From NCBI GenBank assembly GCA_905160935.1, contig CAJHZI010000478.1, forward strand, positions 2,373,501 through 2,437,500: a stretch of DNA of 64,000 bases. Reading direction: 5' to 3'. Below, piece after piece: positions 10,441-23,270 of this stretch. The stretch is from Enchytraeus crypticus. Taxonomy: Eukaryota > Annelida > Clitellata > Enchytraeida > Enchytraeidae. Numbering within the stretch: position 1 is the stretch's first letter; the number at the start of each line of letters is the position of its first letter. Under the pieces are notes generated by a model. It was not told the DNA's origin. It saw only the letters and a program-made list of their open reading frames with translations, and did not search any database. The translations under genes were made by a program, and so were the position numbers.

Positions 10441-13044
10441 ATTTCTTCAATTTAAACGAGATATTTTTATTTTAAAGATTCACTAATTTATGTGCCGTAT
10501 AATGGATATTTTATCTGCCCTTCTATTTTGAGATTTAAAAATACCATTAAATATGCAAAATTATGAATTTCACTCCATCCTCGATCTTACACGGTTAGCC
10601 CTTTATGAACTCATTTGAAGATAATTTTGACTTTACGCCTGATAAGTGTTCTATAAATTATTGGTGGTTCAATAGTGACATTCGAATACTGCAGGGATTA
10701 TGCAATTACTCTGCAATTTTCTTAATCATTTAAATCACCCGCAGTTGGTTTAGTTCTGAACCTTACAGTATATGACGCGATAATTTTCATTCGTTCTTGA
10801 TGTTTGCTATCATGATAGATTTCCCTCAAGAGATCCGTCCTATATTAAAGTCTTCTGGATATTCCGTTAGTACAGTTTACATAGATCCGCTAGAACTGTT
10901 ATTTTTGTGATCAGGTTTTATAGAACTGAAGACTTATGATTGGTTGATGGTTTTCTACTGAAAAATATGAAACATAAGATAAATATTTTCTTTAATTGCA
11001 CTATGCCTGATGCATAAAGGTCATTGCGCAAAGTAATTTTTGCTCCATAATGTATCTAATATCATCATTAAACGAGGAAACGGGTTTTAAAGTATTGCTA
11101 TTATTTAATCGTTATGAATGTTACGTGTACTAGGCTGCCAAATTAAGTAATTGAAACCTTGCTATATCTAACACAAATTACAAAGTAAGAAGCTGCTACT
11201 CATTTCCAGTCTTTCTTACATTTTAAACACTTTTTTCTGCTTTAAGACACAGTTGAATTTCATACTTAACGCGCAAATTCAATTTCAAATTTACGTGAAC
11301 TACGAACACCACATAGACCAGCAACATTGTAGTCTCCTTCTCCTTTATTAGCCGCTGAAATCTGCAGAAGAAATACACTACATAGATGATAAAATAACAA
11401 ATAAATAAATAAATACCTCTGTAAAGATTTCGTGATGATGTTGATGAATTTTTACTTATTATACTTTTAGATAACATCTTTCTTATTGAACGCTCACATA
11501 TTGTTACATTTTCTATCATTAAGCTAACGTATCTATCTATTTTCATGATGAGTACTTGTTATTGCATGTTTGCAAACAGCTATACAATACTTTTTGCTTA
11601 ATTAAACACCTTGTACTGATTACACTTACAGAAATTTTTACTGCACTTAACAAACACTCTAATAACACTCTAGTGGTTACACTTATCAACTTTTATTTAT
11701 TATAATTAACCACTTATATTGCTTACACTTTTCAGCTTTTGTTTGTTACAATTAAAAATTTTATTAATTTTTGTATTGTCATTTGTTTATCTAACACTGC
11801 AAGTATCTAACAATAGCACGAACCTATCGTTTGTATAATCTGTGCTGTGATGAACAAATAAACGATACTAAATCAAAAAAGTACAATTAAACAACTTTTT
11901 TCTACTACAAGTAACAACACTTATTTATTTCACCGACGCGTTCTATTCTCATTGAACTCATTAAATTATTCTTCAGCAGATAAACAACGGATGGATGGAT
12001 AGTATGGACGTTGATTGATGTGGACTCATCGCTCCTGGAGCGTGAAGGAAAACATCTAAATGCATATGATGCACGCTCTGGAGTGAGCTGTTGTCAGGTG
12101 TTGAAGTTGAGGATAAACCCATCGATCACTGGAACCACTGGCAAGAAACTAAGAAACCAGATATAGCTAAATGTCCTCTAGAAGGGTTTTACACATATCT
12201 GATATTTAAGGGCAAAATACAGATGGTGAAATTAACTTACTAGGTTGGTGATGTGCTTACCAATGAGCTCGATAGTGCACCAGTAAGCAATATAATTAGC
12301 TTATACATGTAGTATTGAGTAAATGCTAATTTTTACGGCTACAATCTGTCACCGAGAAGTGTTCTGTAAGTGTTAATTGAAGCCAAACATTATGAAGATG
12401 TATTAATAGCAATATTCAGGAAGGAAAGAGAAAGAGTAAAATATAAACTGTATATAGAGATAGAGAGATAGAGTGAGATATAGTTTGAGAAAGAGAAAAA
12501 GAAACTCAACCGATCATTTTGCCAGAATTACAACATTAACTAAATTGGTCAACTGATAAATATTTGAATGATTCTTTGTACGTCATCATCGCCATCGGTT
12601 TACTCTTCTTTTCAGTAAATTGGCACTATAAAGTTCCCAGCATCTCTTCTCTTCAAAAATTTTCTTCATTGTTATATCCACAGGCTAAACCAATAGATCT
12701 TACTTCCAAATGGTCTTTAAACTTCGCCACCAAATTGACCTCCTGCTGAGAGAAACGGACGTTAAACTCTAATTGATTCAGTGCTTGAAATTTATAAAAT
12801 TGCGCCTCTTACTAAATTAAATTCATAACTGGTACAATTAGTCATCAGATTCAATGGTGTGCTCCTTTTGAGAGAGAAACAAAAGCAAAGATAAAACTAA
12901 AGAAACTAAAAGGCTAGGATCACTTCATTTACTTGGTTTATTAGAATTTACCCTGTAAACAATTAGCCTGATATTTATAAATGACTAAAATTTAATTTAT
13001 TTAATATAAAATAAATATGCATCACTTTTAATGAAATGAAAGAC
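10441..13044. other. Long AT-rich stretch, no gene recognised
   Basis: A 107-codon minus-strand frame (11223-11546) is low in information and has no domain. A 61-codon frame at 12564-12749 is also unconvincing. At 12748-12766 there is AGAGAAACGGACGTTAA, a diverged copy of the SINE core found in family 1. A GAGATA/GAAAGA-rich patch lies at 12425-12510. Confidence 0.4.
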
Positions 13045-13115
13045 AGATGATTCTGAATTTGAACTCTAGCCTCCAGTATGTACTTCAAACATAACCACTT
13101 GACTACAGTGCCACG
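13045..13115 (-). mobile_element. tRNA-like SINE head, diverged
   Basis: On the minus strand, GTAGTCAAGTGGTTATG resembles a tRNA A-box/D-arm and GAGTTCAAATTC resembles the B box at normal spacing. Stems have decayed, so it is a tRNA-derived repeat and not a tRNA gene. Confidence 0.45.
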
Positions 13116-13394
13116 GTATGCTCGGGATAGCGGGATCCTAAGCTGTCAGTAGTGATATAAGAATCCTGCGTAAAGGATTTAGCAGAGATAGACTGTTCCA
13201 TATGTCGACAAGCGACGCTTATATAACGTACTGTAGCGAGAGAAATCTGTCAGTGAAGGAAGCAGCCTACTGGATCGAGCTGTGGATTGGTCGTTAGATG
13301 CCGTTATATTTATTTAGTTTATTTGATTTATTCAGACAGTTCGATTTACAACAAACAACATTATGATACGATGCTTCAACACGGATGCTTCACC

Positions 13395-13531
13395 GGCTGG
13401 AGCCAATGGCGATATCGGTAAGATACTCGATCGCGGATCAGTATGTGCGGGGTTAAAATCCTGGGCTCGCCCGTCACTGACATCGCTTTCGAGTGAGGAA
13501 ACTGACGTTAACATTAGCTTTACCAGCTTTT
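13395..13531 (+). mobile_element. tRNA-derived SINE, family 1, copy 3
   Basis: Near-consensus family 1 with the core at 13495-13511. The B box carries a C-to-A change (GGTTAAAATCC), which should weaken Pol III recruitment. Confidence 0.88.
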
Positions 13532-14454
13532 GCATAGAACACATGTTATAGCGCAAAATCAGGGTAAATAGATAAATCAGGACACATGGCACTTATAAGG
13601 ACCCAGAAGTTAAAATACCTTTCATAACATCGATAGCAGTTAGATACAATATAATATCAATTACACAAGAGAAGATAACTTTTTATGAATTTAAATGAAT
13701 CATACAGATTCAGATAGACTTTAAGATAACAAATACACAAGATAATAACTTTTCATCAATTAAAATGTAACATACAGATTCAGATATACTTTCAGATATT
13801 ATCAACTAGCTTAAAGAATATTTTAAAAAATAAAATAATTAAAATATAAAATACTCTATTGTGTGATGTGCTAATGTTTGTTAATAATTGTTCAGAACAA
13901 TTTTACTTTGAGATTAATCTCTAAATACTTTTCGAATGACGCTATTGTCTGCTGTTTATTGTTAAAAACGATTCCTTTCTGTCTTAATTATACTTTCATT
14001 TCTGACTGGTACAAAGCACGCTAATTAAAAATTAAAAACTTAGATTTTCTGAACGTAAACTCCTCTTAGACGATGGTGCTGATTTATATTTGACCCTAGT
14101 CACTAACAAAGAGTTTCAGACCTTTGTTTTCCGAAAAGAGTGTAGATTAGAACTGAGGTGTGTGAGAGGCGTTGATTGAATAGGCGTTATGCCTATTTTG
14201 TATTAAACTGAAGAGGGACACGAAATTTGTCGGTAGTATATATTGACATCTGACATATTGACATATTGTTGTATATATATTGACATCTATCAACTTATTA
14301 TATCTATCAACTACATAGTGAATAAACTGTCTATGTAGACGCTAATAATTGAATTCTATTGGTATAGCCTAGCCAAATCAAAGACAAATAAATAAGGCTC
14401 TTATGAAACGTCTTATATAAAATTATAAATAAATACTGATTACAGTATCTTGAA
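13532..14454. other. No recognisable feature
   Basis: AT-rich. The phrase ACATACAGATTCAGATA occurs near 13708 and 13771 in an imperfect local duplication of about 60 bp. Confidence 0.4.
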
Positions 14455-14545
14455 GACAGGTGATCTGTCGGAGTTGAATTAAGATTCGAACCTAAGGGCT
14501 CGGACGCGACGTAAGGGTATTCTACCACATCTATCAGAAAGCTTT
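14455..14545 (-). mobile_element. tRNA-like SINE head
   Basis: Minus strand: TGGTAGAATAC fits the A-box consensus at 10 of 11 positions, and GGTTCGAATCT fits the B box at 10 of 11. No closed acceptor stem is visible. A (TC)n tract follows at 14588-14611. Confidence 0.5.
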
Positions 14546-14699
14546 TCAGTTTTGCATTTAAGCAAAAGATATTTGAGGATATACTTTCTCTCTCTCTCTC
14601 TCTCTCTCTCTTACTGTTCTGCCAAGTGTCATATCCAAGAAACATTTCCTAGTCAGATTCTATTTTCTTGCTCCGTAAACAGTATTCCGTAGATTAACT

Positions 14700-14892
14700 A
14701 GTTAACCCCTTCACAAAGCCCTATGTTTACCCGCCCGTTAATGTAGCCACTAGCTTGGGAAAAATATATAAATATTGCTTCTGATTTGGTTTGCCCTTAT
14801 ATTCTTCAGTCAGTTCTTTCTGTTCTGTTTCCTCTTGACCCGCGTGCTGTTTACGATAGTTTATACTTCATTGATCCGGACACAACACGGGT
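14700..14892 (+). repeat. Dispersed repeat C, long copy
   Basis: Matches 62041-62312 in order: CCCTTCACAAAG, then TGTAGCCA, TAGCTTGGGAAAA, and at the right end ACACAACACGGG. It is one of the two long copies and defines the family's extent. Confidence 0.65.
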
Positions 14893-15218
14893 AATGTACT
14901 TTTAAAAAGTATATAAAATTCTTTCAATCTTCGTATTCCAGAATGTATCACTAAATATTTCAGTTTTCTATAGAAATAATAGACTTATAGAAGAAGATTC
15001 TGTAGCATCAAATTACTAATTAGTATATTGCATATTTATTATTCTCTCGCTGTGTAAACCTGTTGTAATCATTGTCATCATCACTCGTTTATTTCAGACA
15101 ACAGTCCATAAGATAATATCAAGAGAGAAATACAATACAGCAAAATACCAACTAGATCGTAATTAAATAATGGAGTTTCCGTTTAAACATTCACAATGAT
15201 TTGAAGGACATTCTAAAG

Positions 15219-15270
15219 ATGCTATTATCATACTGCTTCTTATTCCTGCTTCAAATCCTCCACGGAAAAG
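15219..15270 (+). CDS. Proposed first coding exon (signal peptide) of the beta-helix receptor gene
   Basis: ATG at 15219, with A at -3, opens a frame reading MLLSYCFLFLLQILHGK, a textbook signal-peptide hydrophobic core. After one further base it meets a strong donor, AAAG|GTAAGT. The exon therefore ends in phase 1. The beta-helix exon at 48279 starts with an acceptor in the same phase, and joining them restores a Gly codon. Earlier ATGs upstream (near 15169 and 15195) stop quickly and would be short upstream frames. A possible 5' UTR acceptor (TTTATTTCAG) ends near 15105. The link to exon 48279 spans about 33 kb and is inferred from phase and function, not seen in a transcript. The exon could belong to a different, unseen gene. 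Confidence 0.5.
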
Positions 15271-15483
15271 GTAAGTGCCTCTAAATATTTAAACTTTGTC
15301 TGTGCATCAAGAGACCTTGTCCTATATTTAGCGTGAGTGGAGACAGTGAACTATTTGTGCAAGAGTACTAATACTACTACATATAGAGTATATTATGTAT
15401 AGTGTATATAATACATACCATATAGTATACATAATATACTAATACTGAAACTGAGCAAAACTATGAGTTCTCTGTCTCAGTGT

Positions 15484-15620
15484 AAAAAAAGCTAAAGCTA
15501 ATGCTAACGTCAGTTTCCTCACTCGAAAGAGATGTCAGTGACGGGCGAGCTCAAGATTGGAACCCCTCACATACTGATCCGCGGTCTGATATCTTACCCA
15601 CATCGCCATTGGCTCCAGCC
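15484..15620 (-). mobile_element. tRNA-derived SINE, family 1, copy 4
   Basis: Minus-strand family 1 copy, 214 bp after the proposed exon 1 donor. The B box is altered (rc of ATTGGAACCCC). Confidence 0.85.
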
Positions 15621-16743
15621 AAAGCTCAGTTTCAGTATTGTACTGTCTAACTGCAGGTCCGCAGGTCCATGGCTTATATTTATCGCTAAAACTACTAGCC
15701 TACATTTTTTGTTTTCATCTTTACCTACGAATGCGTCGTCCTTTCATTTAACATCCTTTTCCTCGGTCTTCCTCTAATATATCTCATCGTATTCTTCCTT
15801 CGACATGTATTATAGCTATCAGCAAGCAGTACCCTTCATATGCCCCGTACTTTCCAGTTTTTATTTTTCTCATGGCGTATGTTATGTAGTTGCTCGTGTC
15901 GAAGTCAATATAATGATGCTACATTTTAATCTATTGTAAAATGATTAAATATTAGTCAACAGTAAAATAACTTATTGGTGTTACATTTTATTCAATTAAC
16001 TTATTGATTCCATATAATTTTTACTGATTAGCAATATAAGGTTAATCATTGCTGTTACCATTGATGAAAGGTTACCATTGACATTATAAATTGGTGTTAA
16101 TGATTATTATTGGTTTTCTGTATATCACTAAGTTATAAAGGCCTAGTATGTACATATCACTAGAGTATAAATCTTATTGTCAATTATTGGACACCCATTT
16201 ATATTTTTGTTTGCATAAAGGCCTTTTTTATAGTTTTGTATAAAACCTCATATAATTCAAACATTCTCAAGTTGATTCAAATAAAAATATAACAAATAAC
16301 TTATTCAGCTTCGTTTAATAATTGTAATATTTAAAAAAGTTATCAATTTTTCTTAAAATTATTCCATTATTGCCTGATGATAATTTTCTTCCATTAAATT
16401 ACTACCTACTTTTGGCTTTCATTGGAGAACCATACAAATGGTCAGACAACTGAAATAGTCTTTGTGATTCTCTAAGTTTTCTAGGTATTTGAAATCTAGG
16501 CATGGAATGATGCCCTCGAGTTCAAGTAAGACATGGATACTTTTAGTCCCGTATCATTAATCCCTGGATAGCGCTTTATGTGGGCCATCATTTGGCGTTG
16601 TTCTTCTCTATACCTTACAATGTCATCCTTTTTCATGAAATAAAATGGAAGCTAAACTTGCCCGATGAAACGTTTTCAAAACAGTAGTTAACAATATTAT
16701 TATAATTCTTAGACTATTAGTATTTAAGCTAATAATTCATGAC
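15621..16743. other. No recognisable feature
   Basis: Around 15640-15790 a moderately GC-richer patch reads like a reversed retrotransposon end (GCAGGTCCATGG is the family A 3' UTR motif, minus strand). The rest is AT-rich intron-like sequence. Confidence 0.35.
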
Positions 16744-16862
16744 TTTCTTAGTGCACTGCCTACTGGCAGGTCCATGGTACATAACGCCTCCACTTTTCTC
16801 TGTCTTCCGCCTTCCTCTTCATTTCCACATATGAGTGGATCTTTAAATCATCTAACATACCT
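16744..16862 (-). mobile_element. LINE family A, 3' end
   Basis: Minus-strand copy: TTAGTGCACTGCCTACTGGC, then AGGTCCATGG, then the reverse of the coding tail (TCTGTCTTCCGCCTTCCTC encoding the Lys-Ala-Glu-Asp-Arg region) up to CATCTAACATACCT. Confidence 0.75.
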
Positions 16863-17294
16863 AAAATTCATGACTAACACAACCTAAATACTATTCAAAT
16901 AAAATATGGTTATCTTGCAAGATACATACGAAATAGACAAAAATAAAATTTAATCTTATAACTGAAGTAATTTAAGTTTAATTCATGATAGAACGTTAGT
17001 GGTTTGAGATGTTCTGTACTAAGCATAGTTTAATTATGAAATTTCCTATCCTAATTTCCTATCTAATAATAAAATATTAGTAACGCGGTATATTTGACAT
17101 TTATAATACTGATGTAATTTTCCAGTCAATATTAGATCTCTGGTAGAACCGTTATCACTGGTGATCGATGTTTTATAATCTCAGCGGATAAAGTACGATC
17201 TTTTATGAACGCATTAAAATGTAGGACGAAAAGATGTATTTAAGTTTGGCGTTGAAGACAAAAGAGAAAACGCCTAAGCCAAGTCTTCAAGTTT
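16863..17294. other. No recognisable feature
   Basis: AT-rich sequence. Confidence 0.5.
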
Positions 17295-17385
17295 TACAAT
17301 CATTCCTACAGGGATTTTAACCATCATTCCTGCAGAGATTTTACCATCATTCCTTCAGAGATTTTACCATCATTCCTACAGGGTT
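17295..17385. repeat. 23-bp tandem repeat, four units
   Basis: Units of ACCATCATTCCTWCAGRG followed by ATTTT, about four copies. Confidence 0.85.
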
Positions 17386-18169
17386 TCTTTCCTTCGGAAG
17401 AAATTTTTATTTCCATCGTCTATTGAGCGCCATATATTTGTACAGTTACATTTTTATTTGTTTATCATAATAACTGCATTACAACGATTTTAGACATTTT
17501 TATAGTATGGTATCTATAAACATAGGCCTACTTAAAAGCAAATAATCAAATTATCAAGAGTGAGTTGCCACAAAAAGTTTAAGCCCTGTGAGATGATGCA
17601 AGTCAGCAGCATGCAGCTAGTAAAAATAAATTCGTTCACGAATTATCTGCTGTGCTACAGAATACTGAGAATCTATGGGGAACATTTAATTACTGCCAAT
17701 GATATGAAGGTAATAAATAAATATCAAAGCCTAGTCAAATTAAGAAAAAGATAACTTACAAATAAAAAATCAAAGATTACAAAAATTATAGAGAGATTAT
17801 AGTCAGCTCAACAACTTTGCTTTTGGATTTATAGTGTTCGATGTTGTCATAGAAGACAGAAACTCTCCAATCGCATTGTTTTAGTTGCAATCTACATGTT
17901 TGCTCTAATGTATTTGTACATCAGGGTTTCTTGTTATCCAGTAGTTGTAACAAAAATATGTAAGGATTGGATTAGATTTGGTAGAAATTTGATGTCCAAA
18001 AGATAACTTGTGCAAGCTCATATTCTCTATCTCAAGTGTGAAGCAAATCTAACATCAATAATAAATAGACTGCTTTTAGTATTTCCTATTGTTATCACAT
18101 CGCTATTTCTTATCCACTGTTTTAACACCTTTATAAAGACGCATCTTGAAACAATTTAATTTAGGTAGA
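17386..18169. other. No gene recognised
   Basis: A 64-codon frame at 17560-17754 shows no domain; the rest is AT-rich. Confidence 0.4.
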
Positions 18170-18296
18170 TAAATAGTTGTGGGAATGCGTCAGAGCCTTC
18201 GGGCCTGTTTGTCCATTTTCACGTCATTCTATGCATGATGAACAGTGTCATTGTGATTTTCGTGAAATAAATTATCTATCTATCTAATTTAATTTC
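18170..18296 (+). mobile_element. Candidate LINE/SINE 3' end with (ATCT)n tail
   Basis: A GC-richer lead (CCTTCGGGCCTGTTTGTCC), then TTCACGTCATTCTATGCATG, then TGAAATAAATTATCTATCTA. A sudden end in a tetranucleotide run is characteristic of non-LTR 3' ends. There is no second copy in this window, so this rests on shape only. Confidence 0.4.
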
Positions 18297-18799
18297 TCTA
18301 GGTTCATAGATCATCCTATGTTTATATTAGTCTGTAAGGAAATAATTAGAGAAAAAATAGTAAAGTTTAAGCTACTAAGGAAACTAAACAGCAGAATATA
18401 CAACGAATTTAGCAACATGTCATGCGAAAAGAAATTAGGACTTTCTCGATAAGCAATGAGACCACTTGAGCATTAGGTCCCAAAGTGAAAACGATCTGAA
18501 CATGCACTGAGCTAACATATCAACTTAGCTAATAACATGAAACCAGGTCACAAGAACATATTCATCACTGAAGAAATAGGATTCCACTACAAAGAATAAT
18601 TAAACAAGAATTTTTCTCTATCATCTACCATTTCAATTTCTGTTGCAAGGGGCTATTTTTATTTTCTGGTAGCTATTAGCTAAATATATTATTTACTAGC
18701 CCGTATTCACATGGTATCTTGATCTTTCATACCTCCAAAGCCATATAACTTTCAACGCCCTTTGACCTTAATCTTGTAAGACCTATATCCGTTGCCTAA
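18297..18799. other. No recognisable feature
   Basis: AT-rich sequence. Confidence 0.5.
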
Positions 18800-18882
18800 A
18801 AAAATATCATCCATAAAATATCATCCATAAAATATCATCCATAAAATATCATCCATAAAATATCATCCATAAAATATCATCC
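18800..18882. repeat. 14-bp tandem repeat
   Basis: About six units of ATCATCCATAAAAT. Confidence 0.93.
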
Positions 18883-20383
18883 TATCCATTTTAAAAGCAA
18901 CGGATATAAGCTTTATTTCGTAGGTAATAGACATTTCCATAACCTAGAAACTGTTTATAATTTAGTCAACAAAATAAGCAGTGATCTCTAGGTAGGGTGT
19001 TTATCTTGCCTACAGGTATATGGATGCCTCTTACCTGCAGATTAGTTTCAATACATTTTTTAAATATTATAAAAAGTAAATAATCTTCTAGCGAATGTCG
19101 CACTCTTTCAACCATCGTTTATACAGCACTTATCTGAGTACTGGTGTGAGTTGCTGTTGAAATAAGCATTGCTGATATTCCTTAAATTAGCGGCGAAATT
19201 TGGCCGACTGGTAAGTTCTATTCTGCTAACTAGTATATAAAATCCAGCACACAACCTGTTAGAACACAAGCCACGTGTTCTAACTCATCCAGACCAACTC
19301 TTATTATGCACCTTGACACAGAAACACACATTATAAGCCCACTTTAGTCTTAACGTAAAAACCACTTTCATTGAATTTTCGAAAGTCTCGTCTTGGTCCA
19401 TTCTTTATTTATTGTCTTCCATCTATCGCTCAGCCTACAGGTTCTACATTATAACAATTCATTTATTGAGTAATTGTGCACATAATGCTCATGATTAAGA
19501 GGGCGGATCGCAACTTAAGTCAGCTAGGGTCAACCTTTGTGCACTAAATCCACTATCGCTCACGGAGGCTCAGTCTAACTATAGACCCACATTAAATATT
19601 AAATCTGCTCCCACGCTTATCAACCCATGAATCAATTTCTATGATAACTTACGTTAATCAAATCTAAAAGACGATCAAACAGCAGGGGGCGACAAAAATT
19701 CATTACACTGTAGATCGGCTAGCTAGATAATGAGGGCACAATCGAGAATTTCAGAACATTAATCTCACTGACAAAATTTTTTGAAATCTTATACCAAACA
19801 TTAAGATAGCAATCCTCAGATTCAGGAGGGATTTCTACTTAAATTGCCACAGGATTCGGCCGTTGTAAACGATATTAAATCAGATTAGCTGGTTGAGCCG
19901 GCAGCAAGATGCTATGTTTTCATAGTCCCTGATATCATTTTTGTATGAGAAAACGAGCGTTAAATCTTTTATTATTTATTATTTAGTGTGGATCAGTAGG
20001 CGCACATTTCAAATCTGCAGCTCATCATGTTAGTCACTTGATTTCTAGAGACAGGAATCTGACGCTAATCTAGGGCTCTGTCCTTTTATTGATTATCATT
20101 TATGTAAATATGTACTTTTCTGATGATTAACTCATTACCTTGGTTGCTTGTTTCACTGAATCATTAAGAATGAAAACGTTAAATATAAAATTTAATAATA
20201 TAATTGAAATAAGTCGCAATACATGCAGTGTAGAAGTTGCTACGAATTCTGAATAAAGTGACTTCAGTGAAATGTTCATCATCAAACACAGGTACCTGGT
20301 ATTAAAATAAGATTTATTCGCAGTTCTTTTTTTACAACATACGTAGTAATTCTAACAAATACGATGTGTATATGGAGTAAACA
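18883..20383. other. Intron-like stretch with a hairpin and a diverged SINE core
   Basis: A perfect 10-bp inverted repeat (GTTAGAACAC and GTGTTCTAAC, loop AAGCCAC) lies at 19258-19284. At 19946-19966 ATGAGAAAACGAGCGTTAAA resembles the SINE core. At 20050-20075 GACAGGAATCTGACGCTAAT is a weaker match. No gene is recognised. Confidence 0.45.
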
Positions 20384-20557
20384 TTATAATACTCTGACAA
20401 GATGTCTAGAGTACTAATTTTAATACTTTGACAAAGATGTCTGGAGTACTAATTTTAATACTTTGACAAAGATGTTTAGAGTACTAATTTTAATACTTTG
20501 ACAAAGATGTCTAGAGTACTAATTTTAATACTTTGACAAAGATGTATAAAGAACTAA
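20384..20557. repeat. 35-bp tandem repeat, about five units
   Basis: Units contain GACAAAGATGTCTAGAGTAC followed by TAATTTTAATACTTT, with the outer units diverged. Confidence 0.93.
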
Positions 20558-20571
20558 TATAACTAACTTAA

Positions 20572-20643
20572 AAGTACACCGTGAACAAGTACACCGTGGA
20601 CAAGTACACCGTGAACAAGTACATGTACACCGTTAACAAGCTC
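20572..20643. repeat. 15-bp tandem repeat
   Basis: Four to five units of AAGTACACCGTGAAC, one with an inserted ATGTAC. Confidence 0.9.
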
Positions 20644-20724
20644 AAGGGCTACATCCTGTATTAGTATTTCTCTCACCAGATACGACAATTTTAAAAGATC
20701 TATGAGGAGATCTTATGACCTGAC

Positions 20725-20753
20725 AAGCAGCAATATCAGGGAGATTGCTGCTT
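20725..20753. repeat. Perfect 10-bp inverted repeat
   Basis: AAGCAGCAAT, a 9-nt loop, then ATTGCTGCTT. It lies between two AGATCT-containing stretches. No gene context. Confidence 0.7.
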
Positions 20754-22074
20754 GAGATCTTTCCTATTATTACGATTCTCTAGGACTCTGATAGCTATGA
20801 CTCGCCATTATGACTGTCAGTGAAGAATTGTTAGCAGTTTGCTTCTGTTCTTCATCAGCCCTAGAATCAGTTCATGTCATATTGCTGCCTTATTCGCTCC
20901 CATTTTCTGTTTGTTTTGAAAAATCTGAAAATCTATAGAAACACAATTGCGGGATTTCCATATAATTTTTATAAATGTGTGGGGTAAATAAATTACCTAA
21001 ACTATATTAAGCATCTACACTCGGGATTCCAGCAGTTGAATCCGCCACGTACTGCACCGTGTATACTGAAAATATACACACTTGCTCCATTACAATTATT
21101 GTCCCAATAGTGCCTTATGATGAGAAACCAGACGTTAAATTCGTGTTGATTTACATTGATCGTGTACACTATAAAAGTGCACATTTACTCTATGGTGTGC
21201 ACTGCGGTGTGTAGTAATCAATGAGTTAACAAGATGTCAAAATGTCAAAGGACTTCGATTTAGCTAATTATAAAAAAGAGCCAGATGAAATCTGTATTGC
21301 ATTTTTACGAAAGGTATTTTTATATTGCATAACAGCTGCAAATCATTTTTTTTTCTTTCGCCCAATGCTATTTGATTATTACTCTGGAGTAGAAGAAAGC
21401 ATTTGTGATTGCCGTGGGACGTACGACGTCTTCTCTTGGATATATCCATTTAGTATTCTAGTGTTGAGACTAGCTATGAAGTAATACTATAGAAGTGACG
21501 CTTGCATTCCCTTGCAGTTTATTAATAGAGCTTAAGCATAATCCTCCTATCTCGTTTCCCCCCTCAAAACGTTGGTAAGAATCTAGCTACTAACAAATTG
21601 CAAAAGTCAAAATAATTCTGATCATGAAGTTTGGATAAGTGAGTTTATCGTTAACTACAACATTAATTTATATTAAAATTAATTATACTACAATGTCTAT
21701 ATCAATTATATACATGTAGATGTCTTTTTCCTAGTCCACAAATGGAGCAGGAGGCGAAATTAAAAATCATTTGGAACTGCAGACAGAAACATCCGGTCAT
21801 AATACATGAAATAACTCTTGTTAGGGCACTCTTGATACAAGACCGATTAGTTTCGAAATCATCCGTGAACGTTTTATACCAGGGGCGTGAGTAATTTCAG
21901 CTGACGTACGACCAACTAAAAATTAGTAAATTAAATTTTTTAAAAATTAACGTAACAGCTTTAGCTTCTGGCAGTGGTGAGTAGATCGCTTAACAATGGA
22001 AAATATATAAGCAAAAGAATAGGGAATCGAATTCTGAATTACGGGCCAAACTTACACAACCAGATTATTGTTAC
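20754..22074. other. No gene recognised; one diverged SINE core
   Basis: TGATGAGAAACCAGACGTTA at 21118-21137 matches the family 1 core and is preceded by a tRNA-like GATTCCAGCAGTTGAATCC region near 21022-21040, so a diverged SINE may span about 21005-21150. Overlapping short frames near 21242-21484 on both strands have no domain. Confidence 0.4.
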
Positions 22075-22218
22075 TAATAATTTTATTTTTATTTTTATAA
22101 TTTTTGTTGCTATTATTATAAATATTATTATTACTATTAGGCTATTATTACTATTATTATTATTATTATTATCATTATTGTTATTATTATTGCTATTATT
22201 ATTGCTATTATTATTTTT
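22075..22218. repeat. (ATT)n microsatellite
   Basis: Trinucleotide ATT/TTA run with interruptions. It creates a Leu/Ile frame on plus and an Asn frame on minus, neither of which is real. Confidence 0.93.
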
Positions 22219-23133
22219 TGAAGTTGTCAAACTGCAGAATATCACTGATCATCGTCCCTTTTTAGAAGACTTTAAAATAATTAATTTCACGCACTTTTAA
22301 ATTAAATATTTAATTTTTCTCACTTTTCTTTCATTTTCTACATTGATCTACGTAAAGAAAGATTCAGAGCATAACATATTTCAATAATATAACAGTATTT
22401 CATTTGACACCTGATGCTGACTTTCACAGTAATTCACAATAACTGAGTGGGTCGATCCTTAAAAGTGCAAATAATTTTATTTTGAAATTTTCTAACATTT
22501 CATTGCTAAACAGAGAAAAGTTAGGAAATTCTAAATTTAAGCACTATAGTTAATTAAACCACCAAAGTAATTGATTTGTCACTATCTTAGAAAACAATTA
22601 AATCTAAATATTAAGAAACATTTTGGATCTTAATGCTTTGATTTTTGGATTAATTTAATCATTTGTATTTAAAATAACTCCAACTCATGTGCTTACCTTA
22701 ATCCATTTTATTTATCGCAAATATTGGCGAAATATTCCAAATACAGAATGTCAATACTAAAGAAATATTCAATGTTAAAGAGCTGAGTTTAACATCTATA
22801 AATTATTAAAAGAGTCACTTTCAGAAACGTTCCGGCTGATATTCGATTCGATTACCTCCGGCTTATAAGAGAAGCCTCTATCAACTCAGCCATTCAGCCG
22901 ATACATGAAACTCAAATTCTGTTAATACTAATGGGATATTAAATCTCTTTGTGGATGTTTTTATTTTCATTTAAGAACTGATTTTAGCCAGATACCTTAT
23001 CAAACTAAACAGTCATTAGCAGAAAAAGTCATTTCTCGCAATTTAACATTTGAATCATTTGACGCTAAAGAAAGAATACAAAGTCTTTCCATCTCGTATC
23101 AGACAAGAGCCATTTGGGACATTCCATAATTAA
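22219..23133. other. No recognisable feature
   Basis: AT-rich sequence. Confidence 0.5.
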
Positions 23134-23270
23134 TAAAAAGCTAAAAAGCTAATGTTAATGTCAGTTTCCTCACTCGAAGCGATGCCAGTGACGGGAGAGC
23201 CCAGAATTTGAACCCCGCACATATTGATCCACGATCGAGTGTTTTACCGACATCGCCACTGGCTGGAGCC
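23134..23270 (-). mobile_element. tRNA-derived SINE, family 1, copy 5
   Basis: Near-consensus on the minus strand with an intact B box (rc of ATTTGAACCCC). It ends at CACTGGCTGGAGCC. Confidence 0.88.

Noticed and set aside
11223-11546. 107-codon minus frame
   Set aside because: Low-complexity hydrophobic composition and no domain.
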